Part shown: one piece after another, positions 43,557 to 54,007 of the stretch
How positions within the stretch are numbered: position 1 is the stretch's first letter
How the letters are laid out: each line of letters starts with the position of its first letter
NCBI RefSeq assembly: GCF_020177575.1
Contig: NZ_JAHTBK010000001.1
Location: 1,361,875 to 1,425,874, forward strand
Length of the DNA: 64,000 nt
Reading direction: 5' to 3'
DNA from: Hasllibacter sp. MH4015
GTDB lineage: Bacteria > Pseudomonadota > Alphaproteobacteria > Rhodobacterales > Rhodobacteraceae
Program-made: the position numbers and the translations under genes
The notes under the pieces: generated by a model
Told to the model about the DNA's origin: nothing
Database searches by the model: none
The model's input: the letters and a program-made list of their open reading frames with translations, nothing else

Positions 43557-46500
43557 TCATTCCGCCGCGCGCAGGGGCGGTCGTGGCGGCACGTCATTGT
43601 CCAGCTCCGTATCCTCATAGGGATCGGGGGCTGGCGGCAGGTCCGGCGGCGCGGGGGGCAGCGTCGGCTCTTCCGTCAGGGTCTCCGCCATCGGGATGTC
43701 GTCCTCGGGCACTTCAAGGGCCCCGACTTCATCCTGACGCGGGTCTTCGTCCCAGAAAATGATCGGATCGCGCGCGCGCCGGGCCTGGCGTTGCAGGGCC
43801 CAGTCCTGGGCCCGCGTGCTCATCCGGTTGGCGCCGACCATAGCAAGGCCACGCGCGCCCGCCCCAAGGATCGTCCAGAACCAGATCCGGAGCGCCAGAA
43901 GCGACGGCGTGAAGATCAACGTCAGGAACGTCGCGATGCCAAGGCCCCAGACAACGGCGGTCGCCAATTGCTTCCACCACAGGGCCGTCGGGCTGTCGAC
44001 CGTATAGCCGCCCGCCCCGAAATCGAGCGAGATGCCGTACATCATCGGGGCCAGACCGGCCATTGTCGTGATCGTGGTCAGAAGGACGGGGCGGATGCGC
44101 GATTCAACGGTGCGCACCACCGCTTCCAGCCGCGGCATGTAGCGGGAATATTCCTGATATGTGTCAATCAGGACGATGTTGTTGTTCACGACGATCCCGG
44201 CCAAGGCCACGATCCCCGTTCCCGTCATGATGATCGAGAAGGTCTGATCCATGAAGATCATGCCCCACAGCACACCCGTGGTGGACAGGACGACCGCCAG
44301 AAGCACCAGGATCGAGTTGTAGATCGAGTTGAACTGCGCCAGCAGGATGATGAACATCAAGCCAAGCGCGGCGGAAAACGCGACCATCAGGAACTGGCCG
44401 GATTCTTCCTGCTCTTCCTGATCGCCCGCCCATTCCCAACTGACCGATGCGGGCAGGGGATTTTCGGTTTCCAACCACTCGGTGATCTGGGTGATCCGCT
44501 CGTTGGGGTTGACCGGGGTCAGGGAATAGGTGCCGTCCTCCAGCCCCGCTTCGATATCGGCGGTCGACAGGCCGTCATAGGCCGCGAAGACCTGGTATTC
44601 GGCATCGCCGAACGCGAAATCCGCGCCGCCGCCTGTCGCGACCTCTTCCATGTCGCGCACGATGGTGACGATATTGCCGTCCTCATCGGTGACACCCGAC
44701 AGGCCGGATGTGACGTCGGCCTTGACCATGAAGAAGCGGCTCTGGTCGATCCGCTCGATAGTGGCCAGTTGCGGCGTCGGCTCGTAGGTCACGAAGTTCG
44801 ACAGCGGGATCAAACCTTCCTGTGTTCTGACCCGCAGACTGTCGAGCGTCGACAGCACGCGCGCTTCTTCCGGGAAGCGCACGCGGATGTCGATTTCCTC
44901 GTCCGAGGTCGGCACACGCATCGTGTCGAGCAATATGCCGCGCGTAACCAGCTGGACCATCGCGCCCACGGTCGCGACATCCGCGCCGAAGCGGCCCGCG
45001 GCCTCCACGTCCACATTGATCTGCCAGTCGATGCCGGGCAGGGGGCGGGTATCCTCGATCAGGATCAGGCCGTCCAATTGCTCGTAATAGGCGCGCACGA
45101 TGGCGGTGGCCTCCTGCAATTCCTCCCAATCGTCGCCGACAAGGCGCAGGGAAATCGGCTTGCCCTCCGCAGGACCGGTGGAAGCCGAAAAAATCTCCGT
45201 CTCGATGCCGGGGATCAGGTCAAGTCGCGCTTGCAGGCGTTCAAGAATGATGTCGCCATCGGCCCGTTCGCCCCATGGCTCCAGGTCGATCTGAACCTGC
45301 CCGATCGTGTCGGCGGGGGCCGCCGCGCCGCCGGTATTGTTGTCCAACCCACCGCTGCCGGCGAAGGCGAACACATCGCGAATGCCTTCATGGGCCAGCA
45401 CGATTTCTTCGACCTGGCGGACCAGCGCATCCTGCTCCTCCAACGAAAGATTGCCCCGGGCGCGGACATAGACGATGGCGTTCTCGGGCTCCGTCGCCAC
45501 GAAGAATTCGACGCCGTTGTTGTTCTCTCCGAAATACATGAACGTGTAGGTGACGAAGCCCAGAACCGCGGCGATGGAGACGAGCGGCATGACAGGATTG
45601 CCCGTCAGCATGTGGATCACCCAACCGAACGGCGTCCGCTTGTACCCCGCCTGGACCGCCCGTTCGCGCCGTTGCCACTGGACCGACGCGATGATGACGG
45701 ACATCACGACGCAGACGAGGACGAAGACCACCGCGGAGATCGCCATCGCGATCATCGGCGACAGGGTATCGGGCAGGGGAAAGAGAACGCCCGGGCGAAC
45801 GACCTGAAGCGCCGCAAGGAACATCAGATAGGCCCCGCCGAGCGCGAGGAGCGCGCGGACGGGATACCACGGTATCAGCGCCTTCAGCCAAGCGGAGGCG
45901 TTGTCGATCACGCGGCTGAACCGTGCGGCCACACCGCCCAGAACCGGCAGATAGATCAGCGCCACGATCAGCGAGGCCGACAGGACGAAGATCAGCGTCA
46001 CCGGCAACATGCCCATGAACTCGCCAGGCACGCCGGGCCAGAACAGCATCGGCAGGAAGGCGCAAAGCGTGGTGGCGGTGGAGGAGACGATGGGCCAGAA
46101 CATGCGCTTGGCCGCATCGGCATAGGCCTGCATCGGGCGGGCCCCTTCCTGCAGGCGGCGGTCGGCGTATTCCACCACCACGATGGCCCCGTCCACCAGC
46201 ATCCCCACAGCCAGGATCAGACCGAACATCACGATGTTTGAGATGGTGATGCCCATCACGCCCAGAAGGATGAAGCACAACAGGAACGAGGTCGGGATCG
46301 CGAAGCCCACCAGCAGGGCCGAGCGCGTGCCGAGCGCGGCAAGGACCACGATCATCACCAATGCAATCGCCGTCAAGACGGAGCCTTCAAGCTGCCGCAC
46401 CATGCCGTCGACCTGCACCGACTGGTCCAGCGTCGTCTCCACGTTCACCGACGCCTGCAATTCCTCCGGCCAGGAGGCCTGCACACGGTCTACTTCCTCG

Positions 46501-47396
46501 CGGATCAGCGCGACCGTGTCGATGATGTTGAACCCCTGCCGCTTGACCACCTGAAGGGCAACGGTCGTCTCGCCGTTGAAGCGCGCGGTCCCGGAACGGT
46601 CCTGGTAGGTCAGCCGGATGTCGGCCAGTTCGCCCAAGGTCACGACACGGTCGCCGTTCACCGTAATGGCAAGGTTGTAGACGTCCTGAGCATTGTCGAA
46701 ACTGGACGGGATGGTGATGGAGATCGAGCCGCTTTCCGTCTCCACCTCACCGGCTGCGATCAGCTGGTTGTTGTTGACGACTGCGTTGATCAGGTCGGCG
46801 GCGGTGACGTCATAGGCTTCCAACGCGAGGGGGTCGAGGATCACCTCAAGCATCTCGTCGCGCGTGCCTGCAAGACCGGCTTCGAGCACGGGGGACAGGG
46901 TTTCAAGCTGCGCCTGCATCTCGTTGGCGAGGCGGATCAGCGTGCGTTCTGGCGCGTCGCCGGAAAGGGCCACCACGATGATCGGGAACTCGGAGAAGTT
47001 GATTTCGTTGATCGAATAGCTTTCGGCCCCGGAGGGAAACTGCACCTCCGCCCGGCCCATCGCATCACGGACATCGGCGATGGTTTCGCCCTTGTCCCAA
47101 CCGAACTCGAATTCGAGGAAGACGCCCGCGTAGCCTTCCGCCGCGGTGGCGTTGATGCTGAGCAAGCCGTCGAGATCCTGGAATTCCGCCTCCATCGGGC
47201 GGACCAGCAGGCGTTCACTGTCGGTGGCCGAAATGCCGGGGAAGGGGACGGAGACGAAGAGGCCGGGGATGTCGATATCCGGCTCCCCTTCCTTGGGCAG
47301 GCCCACATAGGCCATCGTGCCTGCCGTCAGTGACAGCACGACGAAGGCAAGGACCATGCGCGCACGGCCAGCGGCCCAATCTATCAGGCCGGTCAT
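43557..47396 (-). CDS. RND efflux transporter, inner-membrane pump
   Basis: A 1279-residue proton-driven pump of the AcrB/HAE1 type with twelve expected membrane segments and two large periplasmic loops. The TM4 proton-relay Asp is in VGMLVDGAIVVVEYADRR near residue 402. N-terminal motif VGLPKEGEPDIDIPGL. The C-terminal tail of about 65 residues after the last span is acidic and proline-rich (PPAPPDLPPAPDPYED), and the protein is longer than the usual 1030-1050 residues. No outer-membrane channel gene is adjacent. Substrate unknown. Encoded after its adaptor with a 4-base overlap. Confidence 0.92.
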   Translation of the reverse strand: MTGLIDWAAGRARMVLAFVVLSLTAGTMAYVGLPKEGEPDIDIPGLFVSVPFPGISATDSERLLVRPMEAEFQDLDGLLSINATAAEGYAGVFLEFEFGWDKGETIADVRDAMGRAEVQFPSGAESYSINEINFSEFPIIVVALSGDAPERTLIRLANEMQAQLETLSPVLEAGLAGTRDEMLEVILDPLALEAYDVTAADLINAVVNNNQLIAAGEVETESGSISITIPSSFDNAQDVYNLAITVNGDRVVTLGELADIRLTYQDRSGTARFNGETTVALQVVKRQGFNIIDTVALIREEVDRVQASWPEELQASVNVETTLDQSVQVDGMVRQLEGSVLTAIALVMIVVLAALGTRSALLVGFAIPTSFLLCFILLGVMGITISNIVMFGLILAVGMLVDGAIVVVEYADRRLQEGARPMQAYADAAKRMFWPIVSSTATTLCAFLPMLFWPGVPGEFMGMLPVTLIFVLSASLIVALIYLPVLGGVAARFSRVIDNASAWLKALIPWYPVRALLALGGAYLMFLAALQVVRPGVLFPLPDTLSPMIAMAISAVVFVLVCVVMSVIIASVQWQRRERAVQAGYKRTPFGWVIHMLTGNPVMPLVSIAAVLGFVTYTFMYFGENNNGVEFFVATEPENAIVYVRARGNLSLEEQDALVRQVEEIVLAHEGIRDVFAFAGSGGLDNNTGGAAAPADTIGQVQIDLEPWGERADGDIILERLQARLDLIPGIETEIFSASTGPAEGKPISLRLVGDDWEELQEATAIVRAYYEQLDGLILIEDTRPLPGIDWQINVDVEAAGRFGADVATVGAMVQLVTRGILLDTMRVPTSDEEIDIRVRFPEEARVLSTLDSLRVRTQEGLIPLSNFVTYEPTPQLATIERIDQSRFFMVKADVTSGLSGVTDEDGNIVTIVRDMEEVATGGGADFAFGDAEYQVFAAYDGLSTADIEAGLEDGTYSLTPVNPNERITQITEWLETENPLPASVSWEWAGDQEEQEESGQFLMVAFSAALGLMFIILLAQFNSIYNSILVLLAVVLSTTGVLWGMIFMDQTFSIIMTGTGIVALAGIVVNNNIVLIDTYQEYSRYMPRLEAVVRTVESRIRPVLLTTITTMAGLAPMMYGISLDFGAGGYTVDSPTALWWKQLATAVVWGLGIATFLTLIFTPSLLALRIWFWTILGAGARGLAMVGANRMSTRAQDWALQRQARRARDPIIFWDEDPRQDEVGALEVPEDDIPMAETLTEEPTLPPAPPDLPPAPDPYEDTELDNDVPPRPPLRAAE

Positions 47397-48688
47397 TGCG
47401 TCAGCTCCTCAAGGGTGGTGCGCACCTCGACCCCGGCGGTCACGAATTCCTGGCCGACGGTGATGACATCCGCCGTCTCCGGCAAACCGGTCAGAAGCAC
47501 ACCGCGCGCGGTGTCGCGGATCATCTGGACGGGCGTGAATTCAACCACGCCATCCACCACGATGCGCACGCCCAATTGGCCGTCATCGTTCAGCGTCATG
47601 GCCGAGGCCGGAAGAAGATGCGCGGGCGTCCCCTCGGTCCGGATCAGGATATCCGCCGTCTGACCATCTCGGATCGTCAGGTCGGAATTGTCGACCATGA
47701 TCTCCACCCGGAAGGTGCGGGTCCGGTCATCGGCGGAGCGGCTGAGGAACGTCACCTCGCCCTGGACCTGGTCGCCGCTGGCTAGTTGCGCGGTGGCCAT
47801 GGCCCCGACCTCAACCCGGCCCACCTGCGCCTCGGGGACGAAACCAACCAGCTTGATCGGATCAAGCTGGATGATCGTGGCGCAGATCGCGCCCGGCTGC
47901 ATCAGAGTGCCGAGTTCCGCGGTGTCGGTTTCCAGCAACCCCTCGAACGGGGCGTAGATCGTCAGATCGGCAATGGCGTCCTCAGCGCGGGTCACGGCGG
48001 CTTCTGCCGCGCGCACGCTGGCCAGCGCGGATTGCACGCCCGCCTCCGCTCCCTGAACCCCGGCCATGGCGCTTTCCACGCCCGCCTCGGCCCCGGCGAC
48101 ACCGGCGGCGGCGGAGGCCGCGCGCGTGTCAGAGCCAAACCCGGATTCGTTCAGGCGGGAGGCTGCATTCCCGTCGATCCGTGCGGAGGCCAGTTGCGCT
48201 TCGGCCTGGGCCAGCATCGCGCGCGCCTCGGGCAGGCGTGCCTCGGCCTCCGGCACCCGAGCCCGCGCTTCGGCAAGACGCGCCTGCGCCTCTTCCAGGG
48301 CGGTCTGACTGGTGCCGGGGTCGATCTCGCACATGACCTGGCCTTCTTCGACGAAGGCACCGGCGCGGATCGGGGTGGAGATGATACGCCCCATCGCCTC
48401 CGACGCGACATCGACAAGACGTAGAGCTTCCGTGCGGCCGCGCAAAAGCACCGCATTCTCCGTCACTTGCGCCTCGGACCGGCGGACGACCACATGGATA
48501 CGGTCATCATCGGGATCGGTGACCTCTTCGGTGTCGGCGACATCTGCTTCCGGTGTGGCCTCGGTCGGCGCATTGGTCGGTTCGGGCACGAACCCACTGG
48601 CGAAGCTCACAAGCGCGTCCCGGTTGAGGATCGCGAAATAGAGCGCAACGCAGACAAGGGCTGCGGTGATCAGGGGGAAGAGCCTCAT
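47393..48688 (-). CDS. RND efflux periplasmic adaptor (MFP)
   Basis: A 431-residue membrane-fusion protein. One N-terminal membrane span (about residues 4-24), an acidic linker rich in Glu/Thr/Asp, then the biotinyl-lipoyl-like motif AFVEEGQVMCEIDPGTSQTA near 110 and a long coiled coil of Ala/Glu-rich heptads (about residues 130-240) that would reach to an outer-membrane channel. LASGDQVQGEVTFLSRSA near 300 is in the beta-barrel domain. It overlaps the pump gene by 4 bases and lies downstream of a promoter with operator-like repeats. Confidence 0.92.
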   Translation of the reverse strand: MRLFPLITAALVCVALYFAILNRDALVSFASGFVPEPTNAPTEATPEADVADTEEVTDPDDDRIHVVVRRSEAQVTENAVLLRGRTEALRLVDVASEAMGRIISTPIRAGAFVEEGQVMCEIDPGTSQTALEEAQARLAEARARVPEAEARLPEARAMLAQAEAQLASARIDGNAASRLNESGFGSDTRAASAAAGVAGAEAGVESAMAGVQGAEAGVQSALASVRAAEAAVTRAEDAIADLTIYAPFEGLLETDTAELGTLMQPGAICATIIQLDPIKLVGFVPEAQVGRVEVGAMATAQLASGDQVQGEVTFLSRSADDRTRTFRVEIMVDNSDLTIRDGQTADILIRTEGTPAHLLPASAMTLNDDGQLGVRIVVDGVVEFTPVQMIRDTARGVLLTGLPETADVITVGQEFVTAGVEVRTTLEELTQ

Positions 48689-48792
48689 GGCATGTGCCTT
48701 TTCTCGTCTGGAACGCCGGTTCGTTCCGGGACAGATATTGTTCGCGTTTGGGTCGGTTCGACAGGATCGTGTGTGTGCTACACGAAGATACG

Positions 48793-48863
48793 CTGAACCG
48801 ACCCGTTCAGATTACTTTTTGGTTCAGAAAACCACAAGTCTAAACTGAACGGTTCAGATTACT
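48793..48863 (-). promoter_or_regulatory. Promoter and operator-like repeats of the RND efflux operon
   Basis: On the minus strand TTGTGG (48832-48837) and TAATCT (48809-48814) are 17 bases apart. CTGAAC-N6-GTTCAG (48793-48810) and CTGAAC-G-GTTCAG (48845-48857) are palindromes on either side, and a single arm GTTCAG (48822-48827) lies within the spacer. GTTCAGATTACT occurs twice (48805-48816, 48852-48863). This suggests a repressor dimer binding on both sides of and within the promoter. No TetR/MarR gene is adjacent. The rest of the 303-base gap (48689-48991) shows nothing else I can assign. Confidence 0.6.
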
Positions 48864-48991
48864 CTTCCCAAGGACGGCCGCGCGCCCGCGAAAACAGGCA
48901 GGGCCGCGATCGTTCGGCAGGCCTTGCCCCATGTACCGCGCCGGGGTAAGCCACGGGCAAGTGGTTAAGAATTCGGGGGTGGGCGGCGTCC

Positions 48992-49876
48992 ATGACCAAT
49001 ACCGACAGTTTCATCGAAGAGGTCAGCGAAGAGGTCCGCCGCGACCGTCTGTTCAAGCTGTTCCGCCGGTGGGGATGGGTGGCCGTTCTGGTCGTCGTCG
49101 GGATTGTCGGGGGGGCCGCCCATTTCGAATGGCAGGCTGCGCAGGACCGCGCCCAGGCGGAAGCGTTCGGCGATGCGGTTCTGGGCGCGCTGGACGGCGA
49201 GGACCCCGAGGCGCGCATCGCGGCCCTGCAGGCCGTCGATACACCGACGCCCGAGGCGCAGATCATCCTCGCACTTCTTGCCGCAGCTGAGGCTGCGAAT
49301 GGCGACGACCCGTCCGAGGCCGCCACGCGGCTGAGAGAGGCGGCCGCGGCCCCGGGCCTTCCGCGCCGGTTTGCCGATCTGGCACTTCTGAAAGCCGAAA
49401 TGCTGGATCCGGCCCCGGAGGATGAGGCGCGCCTGATCCTTGAGACGCTGGCCGCCCCCGGCGCGCCCTATTCGGCGTTGGCGGAGGAGCAATTGGCCCT
49501 TCTGGACGTGCGCAGCGGAGATGTGGAGGCCGGGCTGGATCGCCTGCGCTCCATCGAGCGGAGTGCCGCGGCCACGGCAGGCTTGCAACAACGCGCCGCA
49601 CAGTTGATTGTGGCGCTCGAAAGTGGTGCAGTGCTGGTGGACGAAGCGCCGGACGCAGTGGCGCCTGAGCCTGTGGACGAAGATGCGCCAGCCGAAGAGG
49701 ATGCGACTGTTGAAGAGGATGCCGCTCCGCTGAACGATACCGCCCCGGCGGAGGAGGGGACTCCCGCGGAGGATGCCGGGGTAACCGAAGCGGACACGAC
49801 CGACGGTGACGCAGACGCCGCCACGGCGGACGAAGAAGCAGCCCCCGCCGAGGACGCGGAAGCGACGGACGAATAA
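48992..49876 (+). CDS. YfgM-like tetratricopeptide membrane protein
   Basis: A 294-residue protein. A short cytosolic N-terminus (MTNTDSFIEEVSEEVRRDRL), one membrane segment (about residues 29-46, WVAVLVVVGIVGGAAHFE), then a periplasmic helical TPR-like region to about residue 205 and a highly acidic Ala/Glu/Asp-rich tail. This layout and its place before bamB match YfgM, which works with the SecYEG-linked chaperones. Length is above the roughly 210 residues of E. coli YfgM because of the acidic tail. Confidence 0.8.
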   Translation: MTNTDSFIEEVSEEVRRDRLFKLFRRWGWVAVLVVVGIVGGAAHFEWQAAQDRAQAEAFGDAVLGALDGEDPEARIAALQAVDTPTPEAQIILALLAAAEAANGDDPSEAATRLREAAAAPGLPRRFADLALLKAEMLDPAPEDEARLILETLAAPGAPYSALAEEQLALLDVRSGDVEAGLDRLRSIERSAAATAGLQQRAAQLIVALESGAVLVDEAPDAVAPEPVDEDAPAEEDATVEEDAAPLNDTAPAEEGTPAEDAGVTEADTTDGDADAATADEEAAPAEDAEATDE

Positions 49877-49958
49877 GCCGCCGAGGCGCGCAAGGATTGA
49901 GACGATGACGGGCAAGGCGGCCGATCCCGCCCCCAAGAACAACAAACGGACGCGGGCC

Positions 49959-51317
49959 ATGAGCACAGCACATCCGACCAAATCGCGGAACATGATCCGG
50001 GCCGGTGGCCTGTTGATCGCCTCCACCCTGTTCGTTGCGGCCTGCGAACGGGAAACGGTCTTGCCGGGCGAACGTTTCTCCATCGACACGCCGCTCTCCC
50101 AGACCCTCGCCGGGGAGGCATCGGCACCAGCCTCCGCGGCGGATGCGCCGCGCGCCATCTCACTTCCCGGTGTGACCCGTATCGGCGCGTGGGAGATGAG
50201 CGGTTTTGACGCCACCAACCGCACACCCCATGCCGCCCTCGGCAGCAGCCTGACGCCGATCTGGTCGGCCGAAATCGGCAACGGCAATTCGCGCCGCAAC
50301 CGGATCACCGCCGATCCCGTGGCCGCCGATGGGCGCGTCTTCACCATGGATTCGCGCGCCGGTGTCGTTGCGACGGCGCTTGCGTCGGGTGCCGCACTCT
50401 GGACGGCGGATTTGCAGCCGGGCTTTGACCGGGGGGGGGCCGTATCTGGCGGTGGCCTCGCGGTATCGGGCGGACGGCTTTACGCGACCACCGGTTTCGG
50501 GGAATTGATCGCGCTCGATCCTGCCACGGGTGCCGTGCAATGGCGCCAGCGGCTTGACGCGGGCATCGGCTCTCCCACGGTCCATGGTGGCACGGTCTAT
50601 GTCGTCAGCCGCAACAACCAGGCTTGGGCGGTGGATGCCGCGACGGGGCGCATCGACTGGCAATTGCCCGCCACCAACGGGGAGGCGCTCCTGACCGGCG
50701 GTGCAGCCCCCGCGATCACGGATCGCCTGGTGGTCTTCCCCTTCGGCTCGGGGGAGATCGTGGGCACGCTGCGCCGTTCCGGCGCGCCGTTCTGGACCAC
50801 GACTGTCGCGGGCGGACGTTCGGGCGTGGCCTATGCCAACATCAATGACATCACCGGCGATCCGGTCATCGCCAATGGCCGCATCTATGCCGGCAATCAA
50901 TCGGGCCGCGTCGTCGCACTTGATCCGCGCACGGGCGGCCGCCTCTGGACCGCGGAGGAGGGAGCCTATTCCCCGGTTCTCGCCACGGGCAACGATTTGT
51001 TCTTCGTCTCGGACCGCAACGAATTGATCCGCATCGACGCGGGCAGCGGTGCGCGTATCTGGGGTACGGAGCTTCCGCTTTACGTCAATGATCGGGAGCG
51101 CCGCCGCCGCGCGGTCTTCACCCATTACGGGCCGATCCTTGCCGGTGGACGCCTGATCGTGGCATCCGGCGACGGGAATGTCCGCATGTTCAGCCCGGAA
51201 TCCGGCGCGCTGGTCGGTGCGGCGGAGATGCGCGATGGCGCGGCCGCCCATCCCATCGTGGTCAATGACACGCTTCTGGTCGTAACGGCTGACGGACGCC
51301 TGCAAGCCTTCCGCTAG
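49959..51317 (+). CDS. bamB: Outer membrane assembly lipoprotein BamB-like
   Basis: A 452-residue lipoprotein of the beta-barrel assembly machinery. The lipobox LFVAAC places the mature N-terminal Cys at about residue 30 from this start. The mature part has PQQ-type beta-propeller blades with recurring G-x-hydrophobic-A-x-D-x-T-G motifs (ALDPATGAVQW-like, VDAATGRIDWQ, LDPRTGGRLW). Three start codons are possible: 49905 has the best ribosome binding site (AAGGA), 49959 and 49992 give shorter n-regions more usual for lipoproteins; I use 49959. Follows the YfgM-like gene in operon order. Confidence 0.85.
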   Translation: MSTAHPTKSRNMIRAGGLLIASTLFVAACERETVLPGERFSIDTPLSQTLAGEASAPASAADAPRAISLPGVTRIGAWEMSGFDATNRTPHAALGSSLTPIWSAEIGNGNSRRNRITADPVAADGRVFTMDSRAGVVATALASGAALWTADLQPGFDRGGAVSGGGLAVSGGRLYATTGFGELIALDPATGAVQWRQRLDAGIGSPTVHGGTVYVVSRNNQAWAVDAATGRIDWQLPATNGEALLTGGAAPAITDRLVVFPFGSGEIVGTLRRSGAPFWTTTVAGGRSGVAYANINDITGDPVIANGRIYAGNQSGRVVALDPRTGGRLWTAEEGAYSPVLATGNDLFFVSDRNELIRIDAGSGARIWGTELPLYVNDRERRRRAVFTHYGPILAGGRLIVASGDGNVRMFSPESGALVGAAEMRDGAAAHPIVVNDTLLVVTADGRLQAFR

Positions 51318-51325
51318 GGGGTACC

Positions 51326-51946
51326 TCAGATCAACAGGTCGTCGGCGGGTCCAAGGCCCATCGCGATTGCGAAGCGCCACATCCCGTAGCGCGCGGCGTT
51401 GAACCAGATCGCGAGGGCTTCCCGGAAGAGCGGACGCGCCCCATCGGATCGCCCCTCGGCGGCGATGACCGTCACCCGGTCATACCCCATAAGGCGGAAT
51501 GTCAGCCAACTGCGCGGCAGGTGATAGGCGCTGCTGACAAGGAGGACATCCTCCGTCCCGGTCATGATCCGGCTGGAGAACAGCGCGTTTTGAAGGGTGG
51601 ATCGGCTTTGAGTCTCCACGAGGATCACCTCGGCCGGAACGCCAGATGCCCGGGCGAGGTCCGCCATGGGCTCCGCGGCCTGAACGCCAGTGAACACGAT
51701 CTGGGGCGCAGCACCCGCCAAGTAGAGTTCCACACACCGTTCCGCCCGCGTGCGGCTGCTGGCAAACAAACGCCCGTCCGACGCACCGCCGCCCAGGCAG
51801 ATGATCGTATCGGCGGAAACGCCTTGGGGTGCGCTGCGCGGCCATGCCCATTCCACGGCCAGCACCACAAGAAGCGTCACGCAATAGACAATCGCCGCCC
51901 CCTGCACGATGCGCCCGATGCGGCGACCGGTATGCCTTACTCCCAC
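51326..51946 (-). CDS. YdcF/SanA-like DUF218 protein
   Basis: A 206-residue protein with one N-terminal membrane segment (about residues 14-34) followed by a DUF218 domain: [20 protein letters not shown] near 49-68, [16 protein letters not shown] near 113 and [18 protein letters not shown] near 138. This family is linked to envelope integrity or to a DUF218-type hydrolase fold; the function is uncertain. Its start overlaps the end of guaA by 10 bases, so it is downstream of and coupled to guaA. Confidence 0.82.
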   Translation of the reverse strand: MGVRHTGRRIGRIVQGAAIVYCVTLLVVLAVEWAWPRSAPQGVSADTIICLGGGASDGRLFASSRTRAERCVELYLAGAAPQIVFTGVQAAEPMADLARASGVPAEVILVETQSRSTLQNALFSSRIMTGTEDVLLVSSAYHLPRSWLTFRLMGYDRVTVIAAEGRSDGARPLFREALAIWFNAARYGMWRFAIAMGLGPADDLLI

Positions 51947-53541
51947 TCGATCGTGCCCGGCGGTTTTGACGTGATGTCATAGGTTACGCGGTTGATCCCC
52001 GGCACCTCGTTGATGATGCGCGTCGCGGTTTCGCCCAGGAAATCGTGGCTGAACGGGTAATAATCCGCCGTCATACCGTCGACCGATGTCACGGCACGAA
52101 GCGCACAGGCATAATCGTAGGTCCGCCCATCGCCCATCACGCCCACGGTGCGCACGGGCAGGATCGCACAGAAGGCCTGCCAAATCTCGTCGTAAAGCCC
52201 ATGCTTGCGGATTTGGTCGATGTAGACGGCATCCGCCTGCCGCAAAATGTCCAGTTTGGCGCGCGTGATCTCACCGGGGCAGCGGATGGCGAGGCCGGGG
52301 CCGGGGAAGGGGTGGCGGGCAATGAAATGGGCGGGCAGGCCCAGTTCGGCACCCAGCGCGCGCACCTCGTCCTTGAAGAGTTCGCGCAAGGGCTCCACCA
52401 GTTTCAGGCCCATCTTTTCGGGCAGGCCGCCGACATTGTGATGGCTCTTGATCGTCACCGACGGGCCGCCGGAAAATGAAACGGACTCAATGACATCGGG
52501 GTAAAGCGTGCCTTGGGCGAGGTAGGCCGCGCCCTCAATCTGATTGGCGTATTTCTGAAAGACGTCAATGAAAAGCCGCCCGATAATCTTCCGCTTCGTC
52601 TCGGGGTCAGAAACCCCTTCCAACTCGCCCAGGAACAACTCCTGCTCTTCGGCGTGGATGACATGCAGGTTCATGTGATCGCGGAACATTTCCACGACCT
52701 CTTCACCCTCGTTCAGGCGCAACAATCCGTGGTCGACGAACACGCAGGTGAGCTGATCGCCAATCGCCTCATGCAAGAGCGCGGCTGTCACCGAGGAATC
52801 CACGCCGCCGGACAGCGCACAGATGACCTTGGCCGTACCGACCTGCGCGCGGATCGCTTCCACGGCCTGTTCGCGGTACGCCTCCATCGTCCAGTCGCCG
52901 GTGAATCCGGCCAGACGCACGAAATTCTCGTAGAGCTTCGCGCCCTTCGGCGTGTGATGAACCTCCGGATGGAATTGCACCGCGTAGAAATGGCGGCTGA
53001 CATCGGCGGTGATCGCATAGGGCGCATTGGGGGAGGTGCCAAAGACCTCGAAGCCCGGCGCCAGCTTGGCCACGTGATCGCCATGGCTCATCCAGACCTG
53101 TTCTCGCCCGTCCTGCTCCGGCGTGCCGAACCAGCCGGTCAGAAGGTCGAGCGCGCCTGTCGGCTCCACGAATGCGCGTCCGAACTCCGCCGTGCCGCCG
53201 CCGCCGGAAATCTTGCCGCCATGCACTTCGCCGCCAAGGTCTTGCATCATGACCTGCTGGCCGTAGCAGATCCCCAGGATCGGCACGCCCGCTTGGTATG
53301 CGGCTTGCGGGGGCCGGGGCGAGCCGTCCCGAACCACGGAATCCGGACCGCCGGAGAAAATGATCGCCTTGGGTGCGAACGACGAGATGAAGGCATCGTC
53401 CACGTTCTGATAGGGGTGGATTTCGCAATAGACGTTCAACTCGCGCAGGCGGCGCGCGATCAATTGCGTGACCTGCGACCCGAAGTCGATGATCAGCAGG
53501 CGTTCATGGTTTGCGGGGTCGGGGACGGCGCTGGTGTTCAT
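51937..53541 (-). CDS. guaA: GMP synthase (glutamine-hydrolysing)
   Basis: A 534-residue enzyme that converts XMP to GMP. The glutaminase domain has [10 protein letters not shown] near residues 95-104 with the catalytic Cys, and HPEVHHTP near 190 with the catalytic His. The synthase domain has the ATP pyrophosphatase P-loop LSGGVDSSV near 243 and ends with PPGTIEWE. Length matches the family. The upstream region is shared with the divergent methyltransferase gene. Confidence 0.97.
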   Translation of the reverse strand: MNTSAVPDPANHERLLIIDFGSQVTQLIARRLRELNVYCEIHPYQNVDDAFISSFAPKAIIFSGGPDSVVRDGSPRPPQAAYQAGVPILGICYGQQVMMQDLGGEVHGGKISGGGGTAEFGRAFVEPTGALDLLTGWFGTPEQDGREQVWMSHGDHVAKLAPGFEVFGTSPNAPYAITADVSRHFYAVQFHPEVHHTPKGAKLYENFVRLAGFTGDWTMEAYREQAVEAIRAQVGTAKVICALSGGVDSSVTAALLHEAIGDQLTCVFVDHGLLRLNEGEEVVEMFRDHMNLHVIHAEEQELFLGELEGVSDPETKRKIIGRLFIDVFQKYANQIEGAAYLAQGTLYPDVIESVSFSGGPSVTIKSHHNVGGLPEKMGLKLVEPLRELFKDEVRALGAELGLPAHFIARHPFPGPGLAIRCPGEITRAKLDILRQADAVYIDQIRKHGLYDEIWQAFCAILPVRTVGVMGDGRTYDYACALRAVTSVDGMTADYYPFSHDFLGETATRIINEVPGINRVTYDITSKPPGTIEWE

Positions 53542-54007
53542 GGACGTCGATTACGGCGCGGGGCATGGGGGTGCAAGCCCCCTGGGCGCGCGGGCCTAAT
53601 TGATGGGGGCGAAGGCGCGCGAGGATAGCATCGCCGGGTCGCGCTTTGCGCCCGGCAAGACTTGCGCGATATAAGTGAAATCTGCCAGCTCCACCGCGGT
53701 AGGGCCGACTTTCGCCAGTATTCCGGCATTCGGGATCGCGCAGCATCTGGCTTACGGAGACACGCCACCCGCCGTATCCGCCGACCTCGCAACAGGTCCG
53801 ATCCATATTGGCCGGCCGATCTCGGCCAGATTGTTCAAGCCACAAGGTGCAAGCCTGCCGTTCCGCGGACACCAATCCTTAGCGGCATACCTCACCCCAC
53901 CCAGCCCCATGTCGCATCCGCCCCACACATGTCGCACACCGGCGATGGCCCTTCGGGCCCACGGGGTAGTGAGAGCCATGAAATTCACGCCGGTGGAGGA
54001 TGATGTC
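53542..54007. other. Divergent intergenic region between guaA and the MttB-family gene
   Basis: 466 bases. It should contain both promoters. I see a weak 6-bp inverted repeat (GCCGGG 53633-53638 and CCCGGC 53651-53656) and a GGCCGGCC palindrome near 53813, but no convincing -35/-10 pair and no RNA gene. An open frame in phase with the methyltransferase extends back to 53675 without a stop, but lacks family sequence and a good ribosome binding site. Confidence 0.5.

Noticed and set aside
43791-46241. 816-codon plus-strand open frame opposite the RND pump
   Set aside because: Antisense of a recognised RND gene; composition is His/Arg/Gln-rich with no motif.
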